Source of the DNA: Meandrina meandrites
Lineage: Eukaryota > Cnidaria > Anthozoa > Scleractinia > Meandrinidae
Direction of reading: 5' to 3'
DNA length: 64,000 nucleotides
Assembly (NCBI GenBank): GCA_963693305.1
Contig: OY855915.1
Coordinates: 14,913,840-14,977,839, forward strand
The notes under the pieces are model-generated. The model made no database searches, had not been told where the DNA came from, and saw only the letters and a list, made by a program, of their open reading frames with translations. A program made the position numbers and the translations under genes. This document shows positions 25,027 through 34,930 of the stretch, piece after piece (the stretch's first letter is position 1; every line of letters starts with the position of its first letter).

Positions 25027-25939
25027 CTAGAAAAAACTGTTTTCTGGTGAAAAAGTAAATTCGGCATTCAGGTTTTGCTTTGCCTTTTCAACAAGTCGCT
25101 GGGATGTTGCTGAAACTACTTGTAAATACTGTGGGAAATTGCATTTTAAGTCATACTTGTGAGTAAATTCACTGTGTGAAAGAAAGGTGCCATTCCTTGC
25201 TAGGAGGTCGTGTATTCTGAAAATTCCTTTTTGAAACCACGATTTGTAAAAGAAAGTCTTTTGATCAATAAGAATTTCTTTATTGTTAAATAAGACCAAG
25301 TCTTGCCCAAGGTCAGTTTCATACAAGGATTTTAGTTCAAGAAAGAATTACAGCATTTAATTGTAGAATTGAGGCATACCAGTCCGCTCAAGAAACTTCG
25401 AATCATAATTGCATCTTAACAAAAAATTAAAACCGCCGTACATGTCAAAAAAATGGTTTGGGATTGTTTTCCAAACCTTGTTTCTTTTCTCATCTTTAGC
25501 TAGAAGTCGTGATATCCAAGCTAGCCTTAAGGATTTTGTCATTACATCTGTGTTTGGAACACGCAATCCTCCTTTTTCGTAATTTTGATACATCACTTGA
25601 TGCTTAATCTTTTATCTTTCCTTTTTTCCAAATGAACTGAAAAATAGATGTATTAATAGTTGGGATACAATTCGTAGGAACATCTAGAATTAACATAGCA
25701 TAGACTAACTGCAGGATACTGAGGTATTTTGTGATTAGGCATCTGCCTAGTATTGAAAGATTCCAAGATCGCCAAACCTCTAGTTTAGAGCCTAATGTTT
25801 TGATTTTAACCAGAAAATTCTTTTTATTATTTTGCTTTTCATCATACGATATGGAGATACCCGATGCTTGGACTGGTTCTTTAGGCCATTTAAATCCAAA
25901 TGGTTTTTCTTCTCTATCACACCAAGGGCCAAGCCACAA
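25027..25939 (-). pseudogene. LINE C-terminal region fragments
   Basis: Three successive minus-strand frames (25604-25939, 25357-25596, 25027-25326) carry the usual tail of an L1-like ORF2. They contain a segment like NLSILGRCLITKYLSILQLV, a block with FIWKKGKIKD, then YEKGGLRVPNTDVM...LAWISRLL. These patterns follow the reverse transcriptase in vertebrate and cnidarian L1/Tx1 elements. Frameshifts separate the three parts, so no functional protein can be made. Confidence 0.65.
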
Positions 25940-25979
25940 AGCTTTGGTTTTAGTGGGGTTTAATTGTAAACCGGAGACA

Positions 25980-26920
25980 TTCCCAAAGGAATTTTAACAC
26001 TTGAGTTGCTTTTTCAACAGAGTCGAGGCTATTACAAATTAATGATGTATCGTCGGCTTGCAAACTGACTTACAGTATCTTGGCTGCGGAGTTGAAGATT
26101 TTGATTCCTTGTATTTGTTTGTCTTGCTGTATCTTACATGCTAAAATTTCAGCTCCCAAGATAAGGTGACAGAAGGCAACTCTGCCTAACCCCTCTTGAT
26201 AACTGAAAATAATTTGTGGAAAATCCATTGTTCAGAACCGCATGTTCTGGTGTAGTATAAAAAGTGGAGACCCACTGTTTGATGCTGTCACCAAAGATTT
26301 AAAGTATTCTGGATAAAGGACAATTTGATGGTGTCAAAAGCTTATCGGAAGTCAAGTAAAAGTAATTATTCCAGGAATATTTTGTAGTTTGGTCTGTTCC
26401 AGGATGTCGTTTATCAACCTAATGTTTTGACCAATATACATGTATCTTCCCTTCATGAAGCCAGATTGGTCAGGATGGATTCTCCTTGGAAAAACATTTT
26501 CTATTCTCTTTTGATGCGATCTTATAACCTACATTTAAAAGAGTAATTGGGCACAAGAGTTATATCACCCCTGAGTTGAGATATCGACAGCTTTCCTTCT
26601 TTGTATGCAGTGTTAAAACTTTTTACTACGTCACGGCTCACCAAATCAAAGAAGCAATTATAGAATTCCGCCGTGAAACCATCATCTCCAGGCGACTTAC
26701 CAGTGGGGAAGGTTTTTAACTAAAGACTTTGGAACATTCCTCTAATGTTATGTAACGCTCTAGGTTCTCTCTTTCTTCGTCTGTTAATTTATCAGTGTGC
26801 AGATCACATACAAAATCATTAAAGTCCTCATTGTTATCCTCGTTACGCAAAGCATATAAATTCTCATAGAAGGATTCAATTTCTTTCATTATCTCGTCTT
26901 CTTCAACAAGAAGTTGCTAT
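25980..26920 (-). pseudogene. LINE reverse transcriptase remnant
   Basis: Translated on the minus strand across several frames, the interval shows recognisable RT pieces. They are a stretch like LKTFPTGKSPGDDGFTAEFY near 26.7 kb, a QSGFMKGRYIY-like motif near 26.45 kb, and an ADDTSL motif near 26.05 kb, the usual position of the polymerase FADD/YADD box. Stops and shifts interrupt it throughout. It precedes the C-terminal fragments, as in ORF2 of L1-like LINEs. Confidence 0.6.
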
Positions 26921-26924
26921 AGCA

Positions 26925-27640
26925 ACTTAAAACCGCGCTTATATTTTTGGCTAATTAACAGCTTTCTTTCTCAAAAGTCACGGTTAAATCTGTTTGCATT
27001 ATGAGTAAAGGACTAGCAAAGTAGTCACCTTAGTCACACAATCCGAGTTTTAAGTTGTCCCTGGCTATCTTTAGCTTGGGGTTTTTCCCTTCTAATGACG
27101 TAACCCCTGCACGTTCGGGCACGCTCAATTGTTTACTTAAGCAAATATTTCATTTCCTTTCAAATATTTGAACTCACTTCGATGAAATAGCCAAAGAATT
27201 TACTTCGATTGCCTAAACCCACAAGAAATACTCGCAGAAGAGGAAACAAATTAAATTAATGACCGTCGCTTCTGCCGACATAAACATGCAAATGAAACAC
27301 AATGTTATTTGTCACGTAACGAAAGTGAAACCTGCAACATCAGCGCATTCCATGGCTGACGTAATACCTTTTTCAGTGTATTCAACATTCGCTTTGAATC
27401 GAACGCTTCGATAAAACCAAAAGAAAATATACTTTATACACAATAAAGAAAACAATATCCGCAACATTTTCCGTACATTCATGTTTCAACAGCTTTTGGC
27501 GAATAAACATCACAGGTTGCGTGATTCAGTCCCGATCACGATGTGGCCGAGTGGAGGTTTGCGTCTAGTCACCGACAAAAAAAAAAATAATAATAAATCC
27601 CGTGTAAAACAAGAACCGCGCTCGGCCCATGGCCGCGCGG
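26925..27640. mobile_element. Unclassified 0.7-kb repeat inserted in the LINE
   Basis: It interrupts the minus-strand LINE between the segment ending near 27640 and the RT segment ending near 26920. Its left border carries AGTTGCTATAGCAACT, a palindrome. The interior (about 27050-27400) matches, in inverted orientation and at roughly 80-85 percent identity by eye, the region 40240-40570. The shared core includes ATGACCGTCGCTTCTG. Its ends are not firmly defined and no protein is encoded. Confidence 0.5.
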
Positions 27641-27989
27641 TTAACAAGTATTTTGCCATCTTCTCGTTTTATTTCCGTAATACCTTTACAGTTGAAATTC
27701 CTTTTCTCTAAATTAAAGAAGTATTTTGTAGGTTTTTCACCTTGTTCAACCCACCTGACTTTAGATCAAAAAATTGCACCTTTCCCTTTGGCTTCGTACA
27801 GTAGATATGTTGAAGTTCGAGTTTTAGGTTGTCATAATCTTCAAATTCAGCACTTAACTGTTCGTCCATATTACAGTTGTTAATTTTAGTTTCTAAAACT
27901 GCCAAACGCTTTTGAAGCTCCGTTTCTTGAATTCTCTGTTGTTTTTCTTTGTGTTTTGAGTATGAAATGGTGAGACGTCTTATTTCCAT
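27641..27989 (-). pseudogene. LINE linker region between endonuclease and RT
   Basis: The minus-strand frame from 27989 encodes MEIRRLTISYSKHKEKQQ..., then a coiled-coil-like ETELQKRLAVLETKI stretch. After a shift it gives a KYFFNLEKRN segment, the typical sequence just before the RT domain of L1/Tx1 elements. It is cut off by the inserted repeat at about 27640. Confidence 0.6.
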
Positions 27990-28097
27990 TTTAATTAATT
28001 CTCATTGTAACCGACTGTCTATTAAATCGGAATACTTCTCACATAATTATAGCCGCATAGTTTTCTTCTATAAGTTCGACATATTCATTGTCTTCCA

Positions 28098-28690
28098 CTA
28101 GGGAGTTGTTGAATTTCCACAAGCCAGGATCACGCTTTTCACGAGCAATTTTAATATCAAGTACAACGGCTTTATGATCCGGAGCATTAATGAAACTTTT
28201 GTATTGGTTTTAACGGCCCAGTTTACGACTGATTTAGATACTAGGAAGAAATCAATTCTGGATTTGACTTCTAGCGATTTGGACTGATAAGTAAAGCTTC
28301 TTTTATTTGGATAAAGCTTCCTGAAAATGTCGATTAAGCCAATGTCATCCATTATCGCCGTAAGGTAAATCACGATATAATGTTGGTCTCCAAGGAATAC
28401 CACCCTTTTTGTCAATAGCTTGCAAGGTAACATTCCAATCTCCTCCCACAATAAGATTGCTATTTTCCGTATGTGATATCAGATATCTATTTAAAGTTGT
28501 TGTTCTTGTTGTTGTTCTTGTTGCTGTTGAGAGTCATTCGGAGCATAAATATTACAGATTGAAATTTTGCCTGAATTGTAGATTATTTGTAGATCAAATT
28601 AATAGACACAATTCTGCCGTCAAGATCCTTACCGGACACTTCCACGTTCAGTTTGCTTGAAGGATTTATCAAAATAGAAACTCTTTTGCT
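28098..28690 (-). pseudogene. LINE AP-endonuclease, C-terminal half
   Basis: From about 28690 downwards the minus strand encodes SKRVSILINPSSKLN, then a segment like ISICNIYAPND, then broken sequence, then DIGLIDIFRKLYPNKRSFTY and SRIDFFLVS. These are conserved C-terminal landmarks of the APE-type endonuclease of non-LTR elements (NxYAPN, SxxSRIDFxLxS). The N-terminal half lies 1 kb away, beyond the nested plus-strand LINE. Confidence 0.65.
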
Positions 28691-29720
28691 CGACTTTTCC
28701 CAGTGTGCGTTAGATTGGTTCCAGAGTTACCTTTCTGATCGACAACAGTACGTTCGAATTGGTGATGCAGTTTCTAAAGTACTCCCACTCGAGTTCGGAG
28801 TTCCGCAAGGTTCTATTTTAGGTCCAGTTCTGTTTACAATCTACGTTAATGACCTCCTTTCTGTTCCTAAACGTTGTATATCTGCCTCCTATGTCGACGA
28901 CTGCAAACTGTATTTGTCCTTCTCGCCTGCCGAACTATCCACGTCTATCTCTGCCTTGAACGAAGATCTCATGAGAATATCTCAGTGGTGCTGTAAACAC
29001 TCTCTTTTGATCAATCCGGACAAAACTAAAGTTTTAGCAGTTGGAGTCCCACAACTCTTGCAGAAACTTTCATCATTCAGTTTAAGACTGCTTGATAAAG
29101 AATTAACACGTGCCTGTTGTTAAAGACTTAGGTGTTCATCTCGATGCATGCCTCAGTTACAATGAACATATCACTAAAACCGTTTCGAATTGTCTTCTTA
29201 AACTGAAACAAATTAACAGAATCAAGCATCTGCTGGACAGGAAAACGCTTTTGTTAATAATGAATTCCTTTGTTTTTAGTAAACTACTGTATTGTTCAAC
29301 TGTTTGGAGTAATACCAGCAACAGCAATATTGCCAAGTTACAAAAAGTCCAAAATTTCGCTGGACGAATTATTTTGGGACTAAGAAAATATGATCATATT
29401 TCGGATGGGCTGCGATCATTGAACTGGCTTCCAATTAAAGATAGACTCATTCTAAACGATGCAACCATGATGCACAAATGTATCAACAATCTTGTCCCAC
29501 ACTATCTCGTCGATAAGTTTAAACTACGTTCTCATGTCCATAATAGACAAACTCGATCGTCTAGTGCCTTGGATATTCCCTTATGCCGCCTGTCAACAGG
29601 ACAGCGCTCTTTTGCCTACAGAGGAGCAAAACTCTGGAACTCTTTAAATAGTACCATTAAGTCTTTAAAATGCCCCAAGAATTTTAGGCGCCATTTGGCA
29701 AATGTATTATTAGGTTAATT
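28685..29720 (+). pseudogene. 5'-truncated LINE reverse transcriptase (jockey/CR1-like), nested
   Basis: Two overlapping + frames (to 29123, and 29110-29718) together hold the second half of a non-LTR reverse transcriptase. The first starts inside the RT with ALDWFQSYLSD, then GVPQGSILGPVLFTIYVND and the catalytic YVDD box. The second, shifted by one frame near 29105-29115, has WSNTSNSNIAKLQKVQN, the conserved NWLPIKDRL and an ending like GAKLWNSLNSTIKSL. The element is inserted head-to-head into the minus-strand LINE endonuclease. TTTTGC occurs at both borders and may be the target duplication. The truncation and frameshift make it inactive. Confidence 0.8.
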
Positions 29721-29955
29721 TTTTGCATTTAGAATATTTTTGGGTTGTCCCGTGGGAAAAGAAAATAGCACCTCCCCACTCACTCTTCCATATCCATTCA
29801 TCTTTTTGTTCCGAGAGTGTTTCCTGGAGGAGGTAAATCTGAGAATTTTGATCTTTTAGGAATCTAAAAATACTCCTTTGCTTCACTTGGTTTCTTAAGC
29901 CTCTAACATTTAAAGATAGGATACTAACTTTCACTTGCGTCGACATGACTGTCAC
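29721..29955 (-). pseudogene. LINE AP-endonuclease, N-terminal part
   Basis: The minus-strand frame starting at 29955 reads VSILSLNVRGLRNQVKQRSI, then IYLLQETLSE and WGGAIFFSHGT. These are the first two motifs of the AP-endonuclease domain (SLNVRGL with the catalytic Asn, and QET with the catalytic Glu). The frame then runs into the nested LINE at about 29720. Confidence 0.75.
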
Positions 29956-30159
29956 ATATTAATGTTGACAAACTATAATTTTATCATGAGAAGCAACAAC
30001 TGATAAGCGGAGCCGTGGCTGTTGTGGAATGTGGAAACAACTGTGTAATTCTCACATTAAGTTCAGTTCGCTTCTTATAAAGTGCAGTTTTCTTCTTGTG
30101 GCTAAAAGGCTGTATGTTAATATCTAACAAACCCATATTAAGCGGCCAACCTCCATTAA

Positions 30160-30350
30160 GGATGTTCGCGCTAATTGTTTTTGTGCATCCTTACTGCGCA
30201 CATAATTCCTGTCGCAACGTCATGCCACGTCATGCATCGGGCGTGCGCACTGAGGAAACTTTCCTGCCACATATAGGGTGAGTAGCCAGTGTGTTAACTT
30301 TGCTTGTAGGTAACCCCAACTTTTTTCTTAACAGATCACTTTTGTATATA
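30160..30350. mobile_element. TTAA MITE (family 1, copy 3, interrupted)
   Basis: TTAA at 30156-30159 is followed by GGATGTTCGCGCTAATTG, matching the left end of the reference MITE. The match continues to TTAACAGATCACTTTTGTATA at 30350. It resumes after 33540 with TATCCATGTTTTGTGAGACAATGA for about 30 bases. The intervening 3.2 kb is therefore an insertion. The right end of this copy is lost. Confidence 0.68.
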
Positions 30351-30351
30351 A

Positions 30352-30557
30352 TTGAATAGCTTGGTGCAAGACTATGCTAAGTGACTTTTTTGGGTGAAAT
30401 TTTTTTTCCTTCAAAAATGCTTGAACGAAAAAAAAAATTAAAAGGGAATGTTTTACTACTAAATTAAAAAGCACATGTAAAAATTCAAGCATTTTTGAAG
30501 GAAAAAAATTTTCACCCAAAAAAGTCACTTAGCATAGTCTTGCACCAAGCTATTCAA
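30352..30557. repeat. Foldback (hairpin) repeat, copy 1
   Basis: Arms of about 75 bases starting TTGAATAGCTTGGTGCAAGA are nearly perfect inverses around a short A-rich centre. Almost identical to the copy at 33332-33538. No coding capacity. Confidence 0.85.
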
Positions 30558-30559
30558 AT

Positions 30560-32075
30560 GTTTATGCTGGTTTCATTGTTCGGAGTAACAAAAGGTTTTT
30601 TGTTTCTCTTCCTGTTTTTGTAATTCAGTTGGGAGATCTGGAAATGGTCGGTACAGCAAATATTGTGACGTAAGCTTTTCGCGCGCAAAGCCTCTTCAGA
30701 TTTTAATCGGACAAGTTGAATGCTCACCTTCGCGCATGAAGTGCACTTTTCTCCACTGATTCTCGCTTATTTGACATATATTTGCGCCCGTCTGGTGGTA
30801 GAAGGACATCATAAAGTCTGAATACCCGCAAGATCGCTAGCGAGCCTCAAAGAAGCGAGGTTCGTTTGTTCCATGATCGGGACTCTGATTCCAGACTGAA
30901 AGAGTTTAAACGCATTTCTCTTCCAAACCAAGTTCACCTTTGTTTGTTTGGGCTCATTTGCCATGATTTGGCGTGTTGAATGTTTGGAAATGAAGACTGG
31001 CTTTTAGAGTCTATAATTTTCTGTTGAATTTTGAGCGTAGGACTGTCCGTGTCGAAGAAACTCAGGGATATCCCATAATAATCTTTAATGCATTGATCGT
31101 GATTATTGCGTTATTTTTGAGCGTGACTTGACAGTCCGGCGAAAGGCGCGGCGGCAAAGTCTTCATTCATTTCACTTGTGCGAAACGCTTTCGCGATATA
31201 TTTATAACAAAGAGAAACAGAATAGGAGCTTACTGGAAGTCAAGCGGAATGAAAATCAACCGTTTAGATTTTGTGAGTGCGCATCATGGAATTCCATTGA
31301 TTGCTTCATCGCTGTCTGTCGAGAGGTATGAAAGGACAAGACTGAACCCAGGCTCGCATGTAAGTTTTTTGTTTGTTTAAGCTGACTTGTTCTTTTCCAT
31401 CAGTTTTCCAGCCGGCTTAAATTCGATTCAGTGTATTCATAACATGCCTGTAGGAGAAACAGCCTATTCAGCTTAAAACTAACTTCTTTTGTGTTGTCTG
31501 AAAGAACCGTTTTGTGAAACCAGACTTTTACTGCCATTTTCGAGCTACCGTGAACGGCTAACTTTTTAGCGCGTTTTCTCACGATCGAGCAAAACATTCA
31601 AGTTTGTCTAGACAAACTGTCGCGTTTTGCAAGTGAACCAAAGATCAGTCAACGAAGATCGCTGTCTCAGCATTTACCAGAAATATAAAGCCGCCATTTG
31701 CTGTTGACATTCATTGAAGAAACATAAAACGTGGACGCAAAAGTTTTCGAAACCTGTGTTTCATGACCAGAAACACACAGGCCGAGTTGCCAAAACTTGA
31801 CATGTTTACGCTCCAAACGCGACGGTTTGTCTATGCAAACTTGAATGCTTTACGCGTGAAAATTCGCAGAAAAAAGTTCGCCGTTCATGGTAGTTCGAAA
31901 ATGGAAGTATCTTTTTTAGTGAAACGGACTGAATTTGCTTTGCTAACGGCAGTGTTATTCACAAAAAATAATCATTTCGCTTAGCGAAATTTACCGCTGA
32001 GAAATTTCGAATACGTTTTCTTCCGTAATAATTTTGTAATTCGTCGCGCAGACAAAGCATAAATGGCAAGCGCTT
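30560..32075. other. Interior of composite element, no gene seen
   Basis: No supported gene. An imperfect inverted repeat of about 110 bases pairs 31515-31630 with 31800-31915 (shared GTTCACGGTAGCTCGAAA-like core). This makes short frames on opposite strands encode the same AVHGSSKM peptide. Confidence 0.5.
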
Positions 32076-32086
32076 TGCTGATAGCA

Positions 32087-32941
32087 CAGGCGGACCACCC
32101 TATGTGTTCGTGGTTAATAATTGTTGACATAAGGTTATGTCGAAATCAATGGCACGTATAGAAGATATATAGAGAAATATTACGTCGGCTTCGATTTACT
32201 GCAAAATATAAAAATTACTCTAAATGATTCAATAAAAATTAAGATGAAATATTGATTGAGTCTTGTGTCATGTTTATTCGCCGCCCCGAGCCCTTTAAAG
32301 CGTTATTTTGCGAGATCATTTAGCGACCGGTATAAACAGAGAGAGAAGAGAGAGCAAGGCAGGCAGCTTTACCGCCGGCGGTCGCCACCTTGTCCTATTC
32401 AAGCTAGAACTGACGCTAAACCATCAAAATTCTCGCCTCGAAAAAAAAAGGCATCCGAACAACTAGATATTTCTCTGTCCCTGTGCCAAATTAGAGCTTC
32501 ATCCTTCCAATATTTTCCGAGAAAAGCGATCCCGAAGTCTCAAAAGTAGCTTTCTCCATATGATCAGTGCAAAATTCTGAACCAAAGGAATGTTAGGAAC
32601 GCGAGCCCATTCGAATCTACCAATCAACGCGTTGCGACCGTTGCCAGTTCAAATGCCCAAGCCCGCCCCAACGGTCGCAACGCGTTGATTGGTAGATTCG
32701 AATGGGCTCGCATTCCTAACATTCCTTTGGTTCAGAATTTTGCACTGATCATATGGAGAAAGCTATTTTTGAGACTTCGGGATCGCTTTTCTCGGAAAAT
32801 ATTGGAAGGATGAAGCTCTAATTTGGCACAGGGACAGAGAAATATCTAGTTGTTCGGATGCTCGTGTTTTCGAGGCCATTGATTTCGACATAACCTTATG
32901 TCAACAATTATTAACCACGAACACATAGGGTGGTCCGCCTG
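32087..32941. mobile_element. Long-palindrome element with 11-bp target duplication
   Basis: The ends CAGGCGGACCACCCTATG and their inverse are flanked by the identical 11-mer TGCTGATAGCA (32076-32086 and 32942-32952). The outer arms (about 65 bases) and inner arms (about 32440-32640 against 32666-32865) pair. Roughly 290 unpaired bases lie in the left arm. A 9-11-bp duplication with long inverted arms suggests a Mutator-like foldback MITE. The 47395-47950 palindrome has a similar terminus. Confidence 0.75.
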
Positions 32942-33189
32942 TGCTGATAGCATCACTAAATTTCAAAGCCTTTTCCAGCATCACAGTAGCATCTACGAAA
33001 TGTCACATCGTGCTCTTTTTTTACTTTTCCATAAAACAGTGCATGAGAAAGTTTTTTTCATATAATAGTGTTTTCTTTTTTCACGGATTGCAAAACGTTC
33101 ACTCTCTAGACACTAATCCTTGACTTTATTTAGATACCGACTCATGCCATGCAATTCAAAAGAAGAGATTTCTTTATTTTTGCAAGGAT

Positions 33190-33240
33190 AACCCTATGCT
33201 AACCCTAACCTAACCTAACCTTACCCTAACCCCTAGGGTT
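33190..33240. repeat. Degenerate telomere-like repeat
   Basis: About nine CCTAACCCTAACCTAACC-type units (the complement of TTAGGG with losses) sit inside the composite element. Metazoan telomeres are TTAGGG, so this is an interstitial telomere-like tract. Confidence 0.75.
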
Positions 33241-33331
33241 AATGTTTGTAAAGTTAAAACAGTAATCGGTTCAACTTCGCTGATTTCATTGTTTCGCGGA
33301 ACAAAAGGAGGTTTCTTTTGTCAAAGTCCAG

Positions 33332-33538
33332 TTGAATAGCTTGGTGCAAGACTATGCTAAGTGACTTTTTTGGGTGAAATTTTTTTTCCTTCAAAAATGC
33401 TTGAACGAAAAAAAAAAATTAAAAGGGAATGTTTTACTACTAAATGAAAAGGCACATGTAAAAATTCAAGCATTTTTGAAGGAAAAAAATTTTCACCCAA
33501 AAAAGTCACTTAGCATAGTCTTGCACCAAGCTATTCAA
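33332..33538. repeat. Foldback (hairpin) repeat, copy 2
   Basis: Near-identical to 30352-30557 in the same orientation, differing by a few bases in the loop. It forms the right end of the composite element. Confidence 0.85.
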
Positions 33539-33807
33539 TTATCCATGTTTTGTGAGACAATGAAAAACATAGGCATGCTGAGCGTGCAGTACTTTATTTT
33601 TTCAATTGATTGGGTGGCTTGGGCTAGAACTGGGTGTTAGTCAGGACTGTTGGGATGGTTTATTTCATGGGTTGAGCTATTTGTGTATGGTGCATGTGCA
33701 CAGTCCATCACACCGACTAAGAGCTACTTTTGGAAAAATAACTCAAAAACAATTTAAAAAGAAATTGTGCAAATGTTCTAAACATTAGGCCAAACATTAC
33801 GGGGAGC

Positions 33808-34059
33808 AGGGATGGCGCAGTGGTGAGAGCGCTCGCTTCCCACCAATGTGGCCCGGGTTCGATTCCCAGACCCGGTGTCATATGTGGGTTGAGTTTGTTG
33901 TTGGTTCTCGTCCCTGCTCCGAGGGTTTTTCTCCGGGTTCTCCGGGTTTCCTCCCTCCACAAAAACCAACACTTCCAAATTCCAATTCGATTGGGAATTC
34001 GAGGGCCACAGGTTTGTCAGTCATGAGACTGTTATGTGCTACCCTCGTTAAACAAAGTC

Positions 34060-34097
<38 letters not shown>

Positions 34098-34100
34098 AAG
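33808..34100 (+). mobile_element. tRNA-derived SINE with (TTA)n tail
   Basis: The head resembles a tRNA gene with RNA polymerase III promoter boxes: TGGCGCAGTGGTGAGAG (A box) and GGGTTCGATTCCC (B box) about 40 bases apart. A non-tRNA body of about 150 bases follows and the element ends in a TTA microsatellite (about 34061-34096). This is the standard organisation of a tRNA-SINE. Short coding-looking frames across it are fortuitous. Confidence 0.82.
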
Positions 34101-34244
34101 TGAAACCGGTAAAAACAATATATAATTATATATCCCATAGAAAACTGGTAAATGTGAAAATAGATAAGTGTGTATCAATCAGATCAATCTGCAGCTTACT
34201 TTCATAAGCAAATGCCTACATTGTGCACTTCCAGAAAATATCCA

Positions 34245-34556
34245 TACCCATCCCAAGGATAAAGGTTAAGTCTGCATAAGAGCCTAGTGGCCCATCAGGC
34301 CAGAGCTTATCCCGGCTTCCGTAGCATGAAGCGACTAGGAGTATTTCTACTCCCCCCTGGACGGGATGCTAGTCCATCCTAGGGTTACCCCCAGCAGTAA
34401 ATTCGCCACTACCCATTTATACACCTGGGTGGAGAGAAGCACTATGAGAGTAAAGTGTCTTGCCCAAGAACACAACGCAATGCCCTGGCCAGGGCTCGAA
34501 CCCGGACCGTTGATCCGTAGTCCAGCACACTAACCATTAGGCCACCGCACCTCCCA
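34245..34556 (-). mobile_element. tRNA-derived SINE, second family, minus strand
   Basis: Read on the minus strand, the head at 34556 shows GGTGGCCTAATGGTTAGTG (A box) and GGGTTCGAGCCC (B box). The body follows with segments such as CCCGTCCAGGGGGGAG and GCCGGGATAAGCTC. Closely similar bodies occur in broadly distributed metazoan SINEs, but I do not assign a name. It differs from the SINE at 33808 in head and body. Confidence 0.78.
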
Positions 34557-34930
34557 CGAGGATGGTCATTGGAAATTCTGAGGGGGATGGGGGTCTCAAT
34601 AGCACAAATTTTTAAAAGAAAGTATGAAGCTGAACTGGAAATTCCAGGGGGTGGGAGGGTCCAAACCAAAGAACCATCCTTGGGGGAGGTATGGATATTT
34701 TTTGGAACCATACCCTGTGGAACCAAGCCTGTGCTGCAAAAAAAACTTGACACATTAACTTAACCTGGAGTAAAATTTATTGTCTGCGATAATAATTATG
34801 TAAATTCTCTGTTAGTTCCTTATTTTTACATGTTTTTATTGAAATAATTTTTTTTGTCATGAACCCCAGAATGGTTTTAAAACTTACATGTAATTAAGTG
34901 TCAGTACTTACATGTAGCCTTATTGGGTTC

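Larger units (their letters stand above)
24990..29955 (-). mobile_element. Decayed LINE retrotransposon (L1/Tx1-like), minus strand
   Basis: Reading from 29955 downwards, fragments appear in LINE order: AP-endonuclease N-terminus, endonuclease C-terminus, linker, reverse transcriptase and C-terminal region. Frames are broken many times. A plus-strand LINE (about 28685-29720) sits inside the endonuclease and a 0.7-kb repeat (about 26925-27640) sits before the RT. The 3' end near 24.9-25.0 kb is not sharply defined. A Tx1/L1-like affinity is inferred from fragment style. Confidence 0.7.
30351..33540. mobile_element. 3.19-kb composite element bounded by two foldback copies
   Basis: The outer ends are ATTGAATAGC at 30351 and GCTATTCAAT ending at 33540, with TA on each side. 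Alignment with the family-1 MITE shows the interrupted target on either side. Each end is itself a complete hairpin (30352-30557 and 33332-33538). The interior carries the nested palindrome at 32087-32941, telomere-like repeats and no transposase. That the whole block moved as a unit is inference. Confidence 0.5.

Noticed and set aside
33808..33880. Possible functional tRNA gene
   Set aside because: Head of a tRNA-derived SINE: stems do not close, and a non-tRNA body with a TTA tail follows.
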